Part shown: positions 16,237-26,206 of the stretch, piece by piece | Layout of the letters: every line of letters starts with the position of its first letter | How positions within the stretch are numbered: position 1 is the first letter of the stretch | Assembly: GCF_000955805.1 (NCBI RefSeq) | Contig: NZ_JYOA01000009.1 | Coordinates: 28,475-63,666 of the forward strand | Length of the DNA stretch: 35,192 nt | DNA from: Pseudomonas sp. 21 | Lineage (GTDB): Bacteria; Pseudomonadota; Gammaproteobacteria; Pseudomonadales; Pseudomonadaceae | Direction: 5' to 3' | The notes under the pieces: generated by a model | What the model saw: the letters and a program-made list of their open reading frames with translations, nothing else | What the model was told of the DNA's origin: nothing | Database searches by the model: none | Translations under genes and position numbers: made by a program

Positions 16237-17301
16237 ATGAGCGTCATCTTCGAGTCAGTCAAAGCGGCGCGGGACAGCCTGAAGAAAAACGGATTCTTCT
16301 TTGGCAAGGTGGGCCTGAAGAAGGACAACGAAACACGCGGCTGGGTCCATGCCAAGGCTCCGCACGACGAAGACCTCCTGCTCGACTGCTACGCGCACAT
16401 CGCTCATTTCCTCTGCACGCCGGAGCCATTCCAGACGGCGCTCGAAGCCGTGTCGGACCAGATGTGGGACTACTACCGCAACATGCCGGCCCTGACGCGC
16501 AACAAGTTCACCCGAGCGATGGGGCTGGTCGCGGTGAACCGGGGGTTTGTCTTCCAGGAGAACCTTGCCGCCGACACCTCCAAGCGCCTCATCGGACTGG
16601 GATCGCCCATTGGCGCCAAGCTGATCGCCGGCGACAACTTCATCGGCCACCTGCTGCGCAACAAGCTGTTCTGGAAAGACAGCATGGACGTCAACCACGG
16701 AGAGCACAGCCACAGCCTGCAGTGGCTGGCAATTGCCCAGCACTTCAACGGGAGCGCGGACCTGGGGACGCTGACGGTCGCCGACCTTTACGCCCTGACG
16801 GCGGACGTGGCGGCAGAAGCCGAGAACAAGCAGATCGTCCGCATGTGGCAATGGTTGGCGGACTGCTTTCCCACCTCGCTGAGCAGCAATGCCGAAACGC
16901 TCAAGGACGGCAAGAAGATCGTTTCAGACTCGTTCCGCTGCCCCCAGCACATCATGAATTATCTGTTGGGGAAGACCACCAACCGGCCACTGGAAGGCCA
17001 CTTCGTTTCCAACTACCTGTACCACCGGTACCGCAACCGAGGCTGGCTGGTGTCCGACGAGCCGCCCGTCATTACCAAGCACTACACCGGCCCCGACCCC
17101 AAGTCGTACAAGCAGGAACAATGGACAAGCCAGGGCTGGCAAACTGCGAACAAACCCAGCGGAGCGATCAACCCCGCCAGATTACAGCGCACGCCGGGCA
17201 CCTATTCCGCCACCCGCGCCGATACCAAGGATTACGAGCAGCACCGAGTGAGATTTCACAACAAGCCCGGCTTCATGCGCTTCTATACCACCCTCGGCTA
17301 G
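16237..17301 (+). CDS. Unrecognised 354-residue protein
   Basis: I do not recognise this protein. It is 354 residues, predicted soluble, with no signal peptide or membrane segment, rich in aromatic residues, His and Lys. The N-terminal part is charged (KAARDSLKKNGFFFGKVGLKK). The middle is helical with many Trp/Tyr/His. The C-terminal about 90 residues are basic, low-complexity and Tyr/Thr/Asn-rich. The ATG follows a strong GGGAGG at 7-nt spacing; an in-frame ATG at 16213 has no such site. G+C is visibly lower than in its neighbours (about 55% in the early coding lines I inspected), suggesting transfer. Its TAG shares a palindromic CTAG with the stop of the convergent AidB-like gene. Confidence 0.8.
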   Translation: MSVIFESVKAARDSLKKNGFFFGKVGLKKDNETRGWVHAKAPHDEDLLLDCYAHIAHFLCTPEPFQTALEAVSDQMWDYYRNMPALTRNKFTRAMGLVAVNRGFVFQENLAADTSKRLIGLGSPIGAKLIAGDNFIGHLLRNKLFWKDSMDVNHGEHSHSLQWLAIAQHFNGSADLGTLTVADLYALTADVAAEAENKQIVRMWQWLADCFPTSLSSNAETLKDGKKIVSDSFRCPQHIMNYLLGKTTNRPLEGHFVSNYLYHRYRNRGWLVSDEPPVITKHYTGPDPKSYKQEQWTSQGWQTANKPSGAINPARLQRTPGTYSATRADTKDYEQHRVRFHNKPGFMRFYTTLG

Positions 17302-18950
17302 CCCGCCAGATGCGGCGTCGAGCGCGCCACCAGCGCCTCCACATCGACCCCGCGCGGCAGGGTCCCGTAGACGCGGCCGCCGTCGTCCAGGCGGCTGGCG
17401 ATGAACGCGTCGGAGACTACCGAGTTGCCCGCTTCCAGCAGCAGCTTGGCCTGTAGCGCCACGGCGACATTCTCGGTGAGCTGGCGGGCGCGGTACTGGA
17501 TGTCCTGGGTATCGGCGAAGGACGCCTTGAGGTTGCCGATGAACGAGGCCAGGCGCGCGTCACCGTGGCCATCGCCCAGCTCGGCGAACAGTGCGTCGAG
17601 CACGCCGGGCTCCTTGGACAGGGCGCGCAGCACATCCAGGCACTGCACATTGCCCGAGCCTTCCCAGGTGGAGTTGACCGGCGCTTCGCGGTACAGGCGC
17701 GGGAGGATGGTGTCCTCGACGTAGCCGGCGCCGCCCAGGCATTCGGCGGCTTCGTTGATCATCGCGGGGGCGCGCTTGCAGATCCAGTACTTGCCCACCG
17801 CGGTGACCAGGCGGGCGAACTTGTCTTCCTGCTCGTCGTGCAGGTGGTCCAGGGCGCGGCCCATGCGCATGGTCAGGGCCAGCGCGGCTTCGCTTTCCAG
17901 GGCGAGGTCGGCCAGCACGTTCTGCATCAGCGGTTGCTCGGCCAGCACGCGACCGCCGACCTGGCGGTAGGCGCAGTGGTGCGCGGCCTGGGTCAGCGCC
18001 TGGCGCATCAGCGAGCTGGAACCGATCATGCAGTCGAAGCGGGTCATGGCGACCATCTCGATGATGGTCGGCACGCCGCGCCCTTCCTCGCCGACCATCC
18101 AGGCCAGCGCGCCGCGGTATTCCACTTCGCTGGAGGCGTTGGACCAGTTGCCCAGCTTGTTCTTCAGGCGCTGGATGTAGAACTCGTTGCGGCTGCCGTC
18201 CGGGCGGTGGCGCGGCAGCAGGAAGCAGGTCAGGCCCTTGTCGGTGTAGGCCAGGGTGAGGAAGGCGTCGCACATCGGCGCCGAGCAGAACCACTTGTGG
18301 CCGACCAGCTCGTAGGCCTGGCCCGGGCCGGGAATGCCCACCGGGTAGGCGCGGGTAGTATTGGCGCGCACGTCAGTGCCGCCCTGCTTCTCGGTCATGG
18401 CCATGCCGATGGTGGCGCCGGCCTTCTGCTCGATGGGCAGGTTGCGCGGGTCGTACTCGGTGGAGAGGATCTTCGGCAGCCACTTCTCGGCGATGTCCGG
18501 CTGCAGGCGGATGGCGGGTACGCTGGCAAAGGTCATTGTCAGCGGGCAGCCGGTGCCGGCTTCGGCCTGGCTGTGCAGGTAACTGAGGCCGGCGCGGGCA
18601 ACCTGGGCGCCGGCACGCGGATCGGTCCAGGGCATGGACGGAATGCCGGCCTCGATGGAGGCACGCATCAGCTCGTGGTAGGCCGGGTGGAATTCGATCA
18701 GGTCGACGCGATGGCCGTAGCGGTCATGGGACTTGAACACCGGCTTGTTCTCGTTGGCCAGAAAGCCCGCCGCCATCAGCGGGCCGCCCGCCAGCGCGCC
18801 ATAGGCGTCGAGCTTCTGCTCGGCGAAGCCGCCGCCGTAGCGACGTACCCACTCCTGCAGCGGTACGTCGACACGATAGAGGTTGGCGCCGTCCAGCGGC
18901 GGCACCTGGTTGGTCACTTCGTGGGTTTCGGCGTATTGGTGCGGGATCAT
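17298..18950 (-). CDS. AidB-like acyl-CoA dehydrogenase
   Basis: A 550-residue member of the AidB branch of acyl-CoA dehydrogenases (E. coli AidB is 541). Shared features include CPLTMTFASVPA, GMAMTEKQGGTDVRANTTRA for flavin and substrate contacts, LVGHKWFCSAP, LKNKLGNWSNASSEVE, MTRFDCMIGSS, and REAPVNSTWEGSGNVQCLD carrying the Glu that aligns with the catalytic base. E. coli AidB is induced by alkylation and binds DNA; whether this homologue does so is unknown. It is translationally coupled (ATGA) to the upstream TetR gene. The TAG stop overlaps that of the convergent unknown gene. Confidence 0.92.
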   Translation of the reverse strand: MIPHQYAETHEVTNQVPPLDGANLYRVDVPLQEWVRRYGGGFAEQKLDAYGALAGGPLMAAGFLANENKPVFKSHDRYGHRVDLIEFHPAYHELMRASIEAGIPSMPWTDPRAGAQVARAGLSYLHSQAEAGTGCPLTMTFASVPAIRLQPDIAEKWLPKILSTEYDPRNLPIEQKAGATIGMAMTEKQGGTDVRANTTRAYPVGIPGPGQAYELVGHKWFCSAPMCDAFLTLAYTDKGLTCFLLPRHRPDGSRNEFYIQRLKNKLGNWSNASSEVEYRGALAWMVGEEGRGVPTIIEMVAMTRFDCMIGSSSLMRQALTQAAHHCAYRQVGGRVLAEQPLMQNVLADLALESEAALALTMRMGRALDHLHDEQEDKFARLVTAVGKYWICKRAPAMINEAAECLGGAGYVEDTILPRLYREAPVNSTWEGSGNVQCLDVLRALSKEPGVLDALFAELGDGHGDARLASFIGNLKASFADTQDIQYRARQLTENVAVALQAKLLLEAGNSVVSDAFIASRLDDGGRVYGTLPRGVDVEALVARSTPHLAG

Positions 18951-19630
18951 GGCTGGTCCTCCATCACAGGCGTGGGCCTGGCAGGTTTTGGCAAAGCAGC
19001 AGGGAACGCACCGACGGCGCGCAGGCAGAAGTTCACGAGGGCGTCGCTGACGTCCTCCAGGGAAACCTTGGAGTCACCGGCATCCCGCGCGGCGCGGGCC
19101 GGTGGCGAGAGCGGACCGATCAACGCCTCGGCGATGGCGCCGACCAGGCAGGCGGCAGTGAGCTGCACCGGCTGCGGTTGGAATTCGCCGGCGGCGATGC
19201 CCTGCTCCAGCAGGGTGATGAACAGGGCAGCGTAGGCTTCGCGGTAGACCAGGCGCTGCTCGTCCACCTCAGGGTCGACCGGTTCGGCGATCAGCGCAAA
19301 GGCCAGCTGGCGACTGCCCCAGGCACGCGCGGCGAATTGATGGAGGCCTCGATTCAGGCGCTCGGCGGCGCTGCCCGAATCCTTCAGCAGCGCGCCCAGC
19401 GCATCGACCTCGCGCTGGCTGGCGCGGGCGAAGACTTCGGCGGCCAGTTCGCCCTTGCCGCTGAAATGCCGATAGAGGCTGCCGGTGGCGATGCCGGCAT
19501 CGTCCGCCAGGCTCTGCATGGTCAGCGCGGCGAATCCGCCGTCGGCCACCCGCGCCAGCGCCAGCTCGAGGATGCGCTCGCGCTGTTCGCCGTCCTTTTG
19601 CAGCCGGGCCTGGGTTTGCCGGTAAGCCAT
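18947..19630 (-). CDS. TetR-family regulator
   Basis: A 227-residue TetR repressor. The N-terminal helix-turn-helix spans about residues 16-62 (ILELALARVADGGFAALTMQSLADDAGIATG, then SLYRHFSGKGELAAEVF). The ligand domain is variable. Its TGA overlaps the AidB-like gene ATG (ATGA), so the pair is one operon. A 49-bp near-perfect palindrome lies directly upstream of its ATG and would cover its ribosome binding site, strongly suggesting autorepression of both genes. An acyl-CoA or related ligand is inferred from the partner gene only. Confidence 0.92.
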   Translation of the reverse strand: MAYRQTQARLQKDGEQRERILELALARVADGGFAALTMQSLADDAGIATGSLYRHFSGKGELAAEVFARASQREVDALGALLKDSGSAAERLNRGLHQFAARAWGSRQLAFALIAEPVDPEVDEQRLVYREAYAALFITLLEQGIAAGEFQPQPVQLTAACLVGAIAEALIGPLSPPARAARDAGDSKVSLEDVSDALVNFCLRAVGAFPAALPKPARPTPVMEDQP

Positions 19631-19631
19631 G

Positions 19632-19680
19632 GTCTGAACCCTGATTCATTGCATTGAAAGCAGTGAATCACGGTTCAGAC
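19632..19680. promoter_or_regulatory. 49-bp palindrome, likely TetR operator
   Basis: The left arm is GTCTGAACCCTGATTCA (19632-19648) and the right arm TGAATCACGGTTCAGAC (19664-19680). They are complementary over 17 bp with one mismatch, around a 15-bp spacer. It begins 1 bp upstream of the TetR start codon. The arms contain two nested inverted pairs (GTCTGAACC/GGTTCAGAC and TGATTCA/TGAATCA), compatible with two repressor dimers. Confidence 0.7.
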
Positions 19681-19751
19681 TTTAGCTGAAAGGGACATTC
19701 CAGCCACGGACGGGGCGATTCTGGCCAAACCGCCACCGCCCGTAGCGACTA

Positions 19752-21002
19752 TTACCAGAGTGGCATCTGGTAGCTGACGATGACCCGCGTTTCGTCGATG
19801 TCGTTGCCGAAATCGCTGCGGAAGGCACCGTTGCGCACCTTGAACCCGAGGTTCTTGAACGGGCCGTTCTGTACCACGTAGCCGATGTCGGTATCGCGCT
19901 CCCACTCCTTGCCGCGCCCCTGGCCGTTGAGCAGGTCGATGTGGTCGCCCTGCAGGTAGCGCGTCATGAAGGTCAGGCCGGGCAGGCCGAGGCCGGCGAA
20001 GTCGTAGTCGTAGCGCGCCTGCCAGGAGCGTTCGTCCTTGTTGGCGAAGTCGCCGATCTGCACGAAGTTGGTCAGGTACGGGTCGGTGCCGGACAGGTAG
20101 GCGAAACCGGTGTCGCCGGACATGCGCTGGTAGCCCACGCCGAAGCCGCTGCCGCCGATGCGGTAGGTGAACAGCGCGTTGAGCGCGCGGTTGTCGACAT
20201 TGCTGCCGCCATCGTCGGTGGAGCGCGCCCAGCGGATGTCGGACTTGAGCGACTGGCCCTCGGCGATGGGCAGCGTGTGGACCACGCTCAGGTAGTGCTG
20301 GCGGTAGAAGTTTTCCAGGCCGCCGTAGTGGTAGCTGGTGCTGAGGTTGTCGGTCCAGCGGTAGGTGCCGCCGGCGAGGTTGAAGCGGTCGCTGCTGGTG
20401 TGGCTGCCGAGCACGATGTTGCGCTTGTTGCCACGGGTCATCGACAGGTCTTCGTCGTTGGTCGAGTCGCGCTGCTTCACCTGGCGCAGCTGGCCGAGTT
20501 GCGCGGTGAGGCCGTCGATCTCGTTGATCTCGGCGAGGCCGCCCTGGAAGGTCTGCGGGTGCAGGCGCGTGTCGTTGTACTGCACCACCGGCATCTTCGG
20601 CAGCAGCGTGCCGACCTTCAGGGTGCTCTTCGAGGCACGCAGCTTGGCGGTCACGCCCAGGTCGCTGTAGTCGTCGGCGGCGCGCTTGTCGCTCGCCGAA
20701 TACGGCAGCAGGCCGGAGCCGGTGCGGTCCGGGCTAGAGTCCAGCTTGATGCCCAGCAGGCCGAGCGCATCGACGCCCACGCCGACCGTGCCCTCGGTGT
20801 AGCCGGACTCGAAGCGCAGCAGGAATCCCTGCGCCCACTCCTCGGACTTCGACTGCGCGGCGCCGCTCTGGCGGTAGTCGCGGTTGAAGTAGAAATTGCG
20901 CAGTTCCAGGTTGGCCTTGCTGTCCGCGATGAAGTCCGCGTGGGCGAACAGAGGCAGGCAGGCGAAGCTCGAAACGAGCGCCCGTACGGGAAGATTTTTC
21001 AT
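19752..21002 (-). CDS. OprD-family outer-membrane porin
   Basis: A 416-residue OprD/Opd/Occ-family porin. The signal peptide is MKNLPVRALVSSFACLPLFAHA (about 22 residues). The mature part begins DFIADSKANLELRNFYFNRDYR, the family's typical first strands, and ends in an aromatic-terminated beta strand (VSYQMPLW) for Bam recognition. Members admit basic amino acids (OccD) or carboxylates (OccK); which branch this is cannot be settled by eye. It lies 240 bp downstream of the catabolic operon on the same strand and probably has its own promoter. The leader GAGACAACAACA before the ATG carries an AACAACAA Crc/Hfq-type motif. It is the likely outer-membrane entry for the operon's substrate. Confidence 0.92.
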   Translation of the reverse strand: MKNLPVRALVSSFACLPLFAHADFIADSKANLELRNFYFNRDYRQSGAAQSKSEEWAQGFLLRFESGYTEGTVGVGVDALGLLGIKLDSSPDRTGSGLLPYSASDKRAADDYSDLGVTAKLRASKSTLKVGTLLPKMPVVQYNDTRLHPQTFQGGLAEINEIDGLTAQLGQLRQVKQRDSTNDEDLSMTRGNKRNIVLGSHTSSDRFNLAGGTYRWTDNLSTSYHYGGLENFYRQHYLSVVHTLPIAEGQSLKSDIRWARSTDDGGSNVDNRALNALFTYRIGGSGFGVGYQRMSGDTGFAYLSGTDPYLTNFVQIGDFANKDERSWQARYDYDFAGLGLPGLTFMTRYLQGDHIDLLNGQGRGKEWERDTDIGYVVQNGPFKNLGFKVRNGAFRSDFGNDIDETRVIVSYQMPLW

Positions 21003-21009
21003 TGTTGTT
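21002..21009 (-). promoter_or_regulatory. Crc/Hfq-type CA motif at the porin start codon
   Basis: AACAACAA runs into the porin ATG on the minus strand (GACAACAACAATG), between the weak Shine-Dalgarno AAGAGA and the start codon. Confidence 0.5.
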
Positions 21010-21067
21010 GTCTCTTCGTCAGGTGAGGTGAAGGCGGCGCCGCTGCTGTCCGGAAGTCAGTGCGAGA

Positions 21068-21184
21068 CCCTCTCCCCCGCCCTCTCCCTGAAGGGAGAGG
21101 GGACCGTTCGCCGCCGGTTGGAACCATGGCGTCAGCCGGCACGGACAGCTCCCTCTCCCTTCAGGGAGAGGGCGGGGGAGAGGG
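21068..21184. repeat. Large nested inverted repeat upstream of the porin
   Basis: An arm of about 36 bp at 21068-21103 (CCCTCTCCC...GGGAGAGGGGA) is the reverse complement of 21150-21184 except for one extra C, with a 46-bp spacer. Each arm contains its own small palindrome CCCTCTCCCT/AGGGAGAGGG. It fills most of the 240-bp gap between the porin and the nitronate-monooxygenase-like gene. No T-run follows. Confidence 0.85.
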
Positions 21185-21242
21185 AAGCGCCTGGTGCATA
21201 GCTCAAGAAGAAACGCTTGCTCCCACGCCGCCACATGGAAAA

Positions 21243-23157
<1,915 letters not shown>

Positions 23158-23205
23158 TGCTCGTTCCTTACTTGAATTCGTGTTTGAGGTTCGTCGTGCG
23201 CACGA

Positions 23206-24351
23206 TCAGCTCGGCAGGCCGAGCACGGCCTTGGCCAGGATGTTGCGCTGGATCTCGTTGGTGCCGCCGTAGATGGTGGTGGGCCGCGACTGGATGAAGA
23301 TGCCCGCCGGGTGGAGTTCGGAGTCGTCGCTGAAGGGGTTGAGCAGCGCCGAATCCGCGCCGGCGATCTCCAGCCCCAGCTCGCTGATGCGCTGGTACAG
23401 CTCGGACTGGTGGATCTTCAGCAGGGAAACGTCCGGGCCCAGCTCCTCGCCGCGCCGCAGGCGTTCGGCGAAGCGCTCGTAGAGCGCCTTGTGGCAGTCC
23501 AGGTCCATGCTCAACGCGGCGAAACGCTGGGCGAACACCGGGTCGTCCCACAGGCCCTGGTGACGGGCCAGGCGCACCAGGCGCTCAAGGGCGAAGGTGG
23601 CCTGCTTGGGCGAGCCGAGGAAGATGCGCTCGAAACCGAGCAGTGCCTTGGCCATCCCCCAGCCGTGGTTGACCGCGCCGACGAGGTTTTCCTCCGGCAC
23701 ACGCACTTCGTTGAAGAACACCTCGCAGAACTCACCCTGCAGTTCGAGGTTGAGGATCGGCCGCACCTCGACGCCGGGGCTGTCCATCGGCACCAGCAGG
23801 AAGCTGATGCCCTGCTGCGCCTTGGCGCTGCGCTCGGTGCGCGCCAGCACGAAGATCCAGTTGGCCTCGGTGCCCATGGTGGTCCAGGTCTTCTGGCCGT
23901 TGATCACCCATTCGCCGTCACGCAGCACCGCCTCGGTGCGCAGGCTGGCGAGGTCGGAGCCGGCATTGGGTTCGCTGTAGCCCTGGCACCAGATGTCCTC
24001 GCCACTGAGGATGCGCGGCAGGAAGCGCTCGCGCTGGGCGTCGGTGCCGTAGCGGATCAGCAGCGGGCCGAGCATGGTGATGCCGCTGTCGGGCAGGCGC
24101 GCGCAGCCGTAGTTTTCCATCTCCTCGATCATGATCAGCTGCTTGCCGGCAGACAGCCCCATGCCGCCGAATTGCACCGGCCAGCCGGGGCACAGCCAGC
24201 CCTGCTGCGACAGCGCCTGGTACCACTCCCAGGTGTCGTCGCGGCCCAGGCGGTGGGCCGGGTTGCGGATGCGCTGCGGGTAGTTGGCGGCGACCCACTC
24301 GCGCACCAGCCGACGGAATTCGCCATCTTCGAGGGCGTTGTAATCGGTCAT
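23206..24351 (-). CDS. Acyl-CoA dehydrogenase, catalytic-type subunit
   Basis: A 381-residue acyl-CoA dehydrogenase. FAD/substrate segment WCQGYSEPNAGSDLAS (about 121-136), INGQKTWTT, and the C-terminal IYGGTNEIQRN. The MCAD-position glutamate is Gly here (YGG), but E241 in GFERIFLG lies where isovaleryl- and long-chain dehydrogenases carry the base. The start at 24351 gives the normal N-terminus; AGGAG is 10 nt upstream. A mini-ORF ATG-ACA-TGA overlaps that start codon. It sits next to the crotonase and, one gene away, a smaller dehydrogenase, matching the FadE28/FadE29 size pairing of heteromeric steroid enzymes. Confidence 0.92.
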   Translation of the reverse strand: MTDYNALEDGEFRRLVREWVAANYPQRIRNPAHRLGRDDTWEWYQALSQQGWLCPGWPVQFGGMGLSAGKQLIMIEEMENYGCARLPDSGITMLGPLLIRYGTDAQRERFLPRILSGEDIWCQGYSEPNAGSDLASLRTEAVLRDGEWVINGQKTWTTMGTEANWIFVLARTERSAKAQQGISFLLVPMDSPGVEVRPILNLELQGEFCEVFFNEVRVPEENLVGAVNHGWGMAKALLGFERIFLGSPKQATFALERLVRLARHQGLWDDPVFAQRFAALSMDLDCHKALYERFAERLRRGEELGPDVSLLKIHQSELYQRISELGLEIAGADSALLNPFSDDSELHPAGIFIQSRPTTIYGGTNEIQRNILAKAVLGLPS

Positions 24352-24367
24352 GTCATGGTTCTCCTGA

Positions 24368-25144
24368 TTACTGGCCCCGGAAATTCGGGGAACGTTTTTC
24401 GAGGAAGGCCGCTTTGCCTTCGGCGTGGTCGGCACTGAGGAACAGCTGGCTCTGGAAATCGCCTTCGCGTTCGAGCAGCAGCTCCAGGCCATCGGCCAGC
24501 AGCGCCTTGGTCAGCGACAGCGCCAGCGGCGCCTGTTGCTCGACCTTCGCGGCCAGCGCGAGCGCGGCATCCAGCGCGGCACCCGGTGCGCAGAGCTGGT
24601 CCACCAGGCCGATGCGCAGCGCTTCCTCGGCCTCGATCACCTGGCCGAACATCAGCACCTGCCGCGCCCGCCCGTTGCCGATGCGCGCCGGCAGGGTGTG
24701 CAGCTGGCCGAGATCGGCGATCAAGCCGACCTTGCCGAAGCCGGCGGCGAAGCGCGCCGTGCCGCCGCAAACCAGGCTGTCGCAGGCCAGCGCCACCGAC
24801 AGCCCGGCGCCCACCGCCCAGCCTTCGATGGCGGCGATGATGGGTTTGCCCATGCGCAGCATCTGGCGGATCAGGTCAGCATTCTTCTGCATGCGCACGC
24901 GGCCGGCATTGAGGTCGGTGACGTGCATGTCGCTGAGGTCACCGCCGGCGCTGAAGACTTCCGCCGAACCGGTGAGCACCACGCTGCGCACGGCGGGATC
25001 GGCTTCCGCTTCACGCAACGCTTCGAGCAGTTCGGCACGCAGCGCGGGGGACAGTGCGTTGCGTCGCGCCGGATTGTTGAAACGCAGCAGGCGCACCGAG
25101 CCATGTTCCGAACCATGGCTTTCCTGCAGCAGCATCTCGCTCAT
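24368..25144 (-). CDS. Crotonase-family protein, likely isomerase type
   Basis: A 258-residue enoyl-CoA hydratase/isomerase-fold protein. The oxyanion-hole segments FSAGGDLSDM and GWAVGAGLSVALACD are present. The two catalytic glutamates of true hydratases are absent: the first position is Ser (GAGLSVA, S116) and the second Gly (FGKVGLIAD, G140). Instead D144 in VGLIADLG aligns with the single catalytic Asp of PaaG-type isomerases. Double-bond isomerisation is therefore more likely than hydration, with the MaoC protein doing the latter. The ATG overlaps the TGA of the preceding dehydrogenase (TGATG); a GTG one codon upstream is an alternative start. Confidence 0.88.
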   Translation of the reverse strand: MSEMLLQESHGSEHGSVRLLRFNNPARRNALSPALRAELLEALREAEADPAVRSVVLTGSAEVFSAGGDLSDMHVTDLNAGRVRMQKNADLIRQMLRMGKPIIAAIEGWAVGAGLSVALACDSLVCGGTARFAAGFGKVGLIADLGQLHTLPARIGNGRARQVLMFGQVIEAEEALRIGLVDQLCAPGAALDAALALAAKVEQQAPLALSLTKALLADGLELLLEREGDFQSQLFLSADHAEGKAAFLEKRSPNFRGQ

Positions 25145-26202
25145 CACGCCACCTCCGCATGCAGCAGGGCGATGTAGCGCGCCCGGTGGAAGGCCAGCGA
25201 GCCCTGGCTGTTGAGCAGCACCATGGCGCGGCGCAGGAACAGGCCGATGTCGGCCTCGTCGGTGTAGCCGATGCCGCCATGCAGCTGAATCGCCTGGCGG
25301 GTGACCAGCATCGCCGCTTCGGCGGCACGCACCTTGGCGGTGGACACCAGCCGCTGTACCTGCGCGATCGGCGCACCGTCGTCCAGCGCGGTGGCCGCTT
25401 CGCCGACGATGGCGCGGGCCAGTTCGATCTGCAGTTTCAGATCGACCATGCGGTGCTGCAGCGACTGGAAGCTGCCGATCTCGCGGCCGAACTGGCGGCG
25501 CACGCCGAGGTAGTCGCGGGTCTGTTCGAAGGCCGCATCCATCAGCCCGACCAGATAGGCCGAGCAGGCCAGCGCCGCTTCGTCGAGGGCGGCGGGCGCG
25601 GACTCGACGAGTTGCGCCGGCGTGCCGTCGAAGCGCAGGCGCGCCAGGTGGCCGCCGTCCTGGGTCGCTTCCTGGTGCAGGCTGAGCCCTTCGGCGTTGC
25701 GTTGCACCAGAGCAAGGCCGGCATTGCAGGCGACCAGCCAGGCATCGGCGGCAGCACCGAGCGCCACGTGGGCGATCTCGCCGCGCAGTTGGCCGTCACG
25801 CAGCACCGGCAATGCCGCTTCCGCTTCATAACCGATGCCAGCCGGCAGGATCAGCCGCTCGCCAGCCAGCAGCGCGTCGCGCTCGTCCGCCGGCAGTAGC
25901 GCAGCGACCAGGCTCGCCTCGATCAGCGGCTCGGGCAGCAGGCCACGGCCCAGCTCTTCCAGCAGCGCCGCGTACTCGGCCATGCCCAGCCCGCTGCCGC
26001 CCAGTTCTTCCGCCAGGCGCAGGCCCGGCCAGCCCATGGCGCAGACTTCGCCCCAGGCGTCGCGGTCGACGCTCGCCTGCTGGAAGCGCAGGCGGCGCAC
26101 CCGGCCCAGGTCGCCGCCGCGCGGGACCAGGGAGGCGGCGCTGTCACGGATCAGCCGCAGGCGCTCTTCGCGTTCCTCGGCCATCGCGGTGTGGTCGGTC
26201 AT
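25144..26202 (-). CDS. Small acyl-CoA dehydrogenase-like subunit
   Basis: A 352-residue acyl-CoA dehydrogenase homologue, shorter than its operon partner. The C-terminal domain has TRDYLGVRRQFGREIGSFQSLQHRMVD and QLHGGIGYTDEADIGLFLRRA. The usual EGTNEI/GGTNEIQ motif is replaced by NSQGSLAFHR, and the middle domain lacks the standard EPNAGSD segment. These are features of the non-catalytic or FAD-sharing partner in heterotetrameric steroid-type dehydrogenases (FadE28-like, about 340 residues). It starts 4 bp after the thioesterase stop and overlaps the crotonase start by one base. Confidence 0.88.
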   Translation of the reverse strand: MTDHTAMAEEREERLRLIRDSAASLVPRGGDLGRVRRLRFQQASVDRDAWGEVCAMGWPGLRLAEELGGSGLGMAEYAALLEELGRGLLPEPLIEASLVAALLPADERDALLAGERLILPAGIGYEAEAALPVLRDGQLRGEIAHVALGAAADAWLVACNAGLALVQRNAEGLSLHQEATQDGGHLARLRFDGTPAQLVESAPAALDEAALACSAYLVGLMDAAFEQTRDYLGVRRQFGREIGSFQSLQHRMVDLKLQIELARAIVGEAATALDDGAPIAQVQRLVSTAKVRAAEAAMLVTRQAIQLHGGIGYTDEADIGLFLRRAMVLLNSQGSLAFHRARYIALLHAEVA

Positions 26203-26206
26203 TTCA

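Noticed and set aside
17565-19235. Long open frame opposite the AidB-like and TetR genes
   Set aside because: Crosses two real genes on the other strand and reads as His/Gln/Gly-rich shadow sequence.
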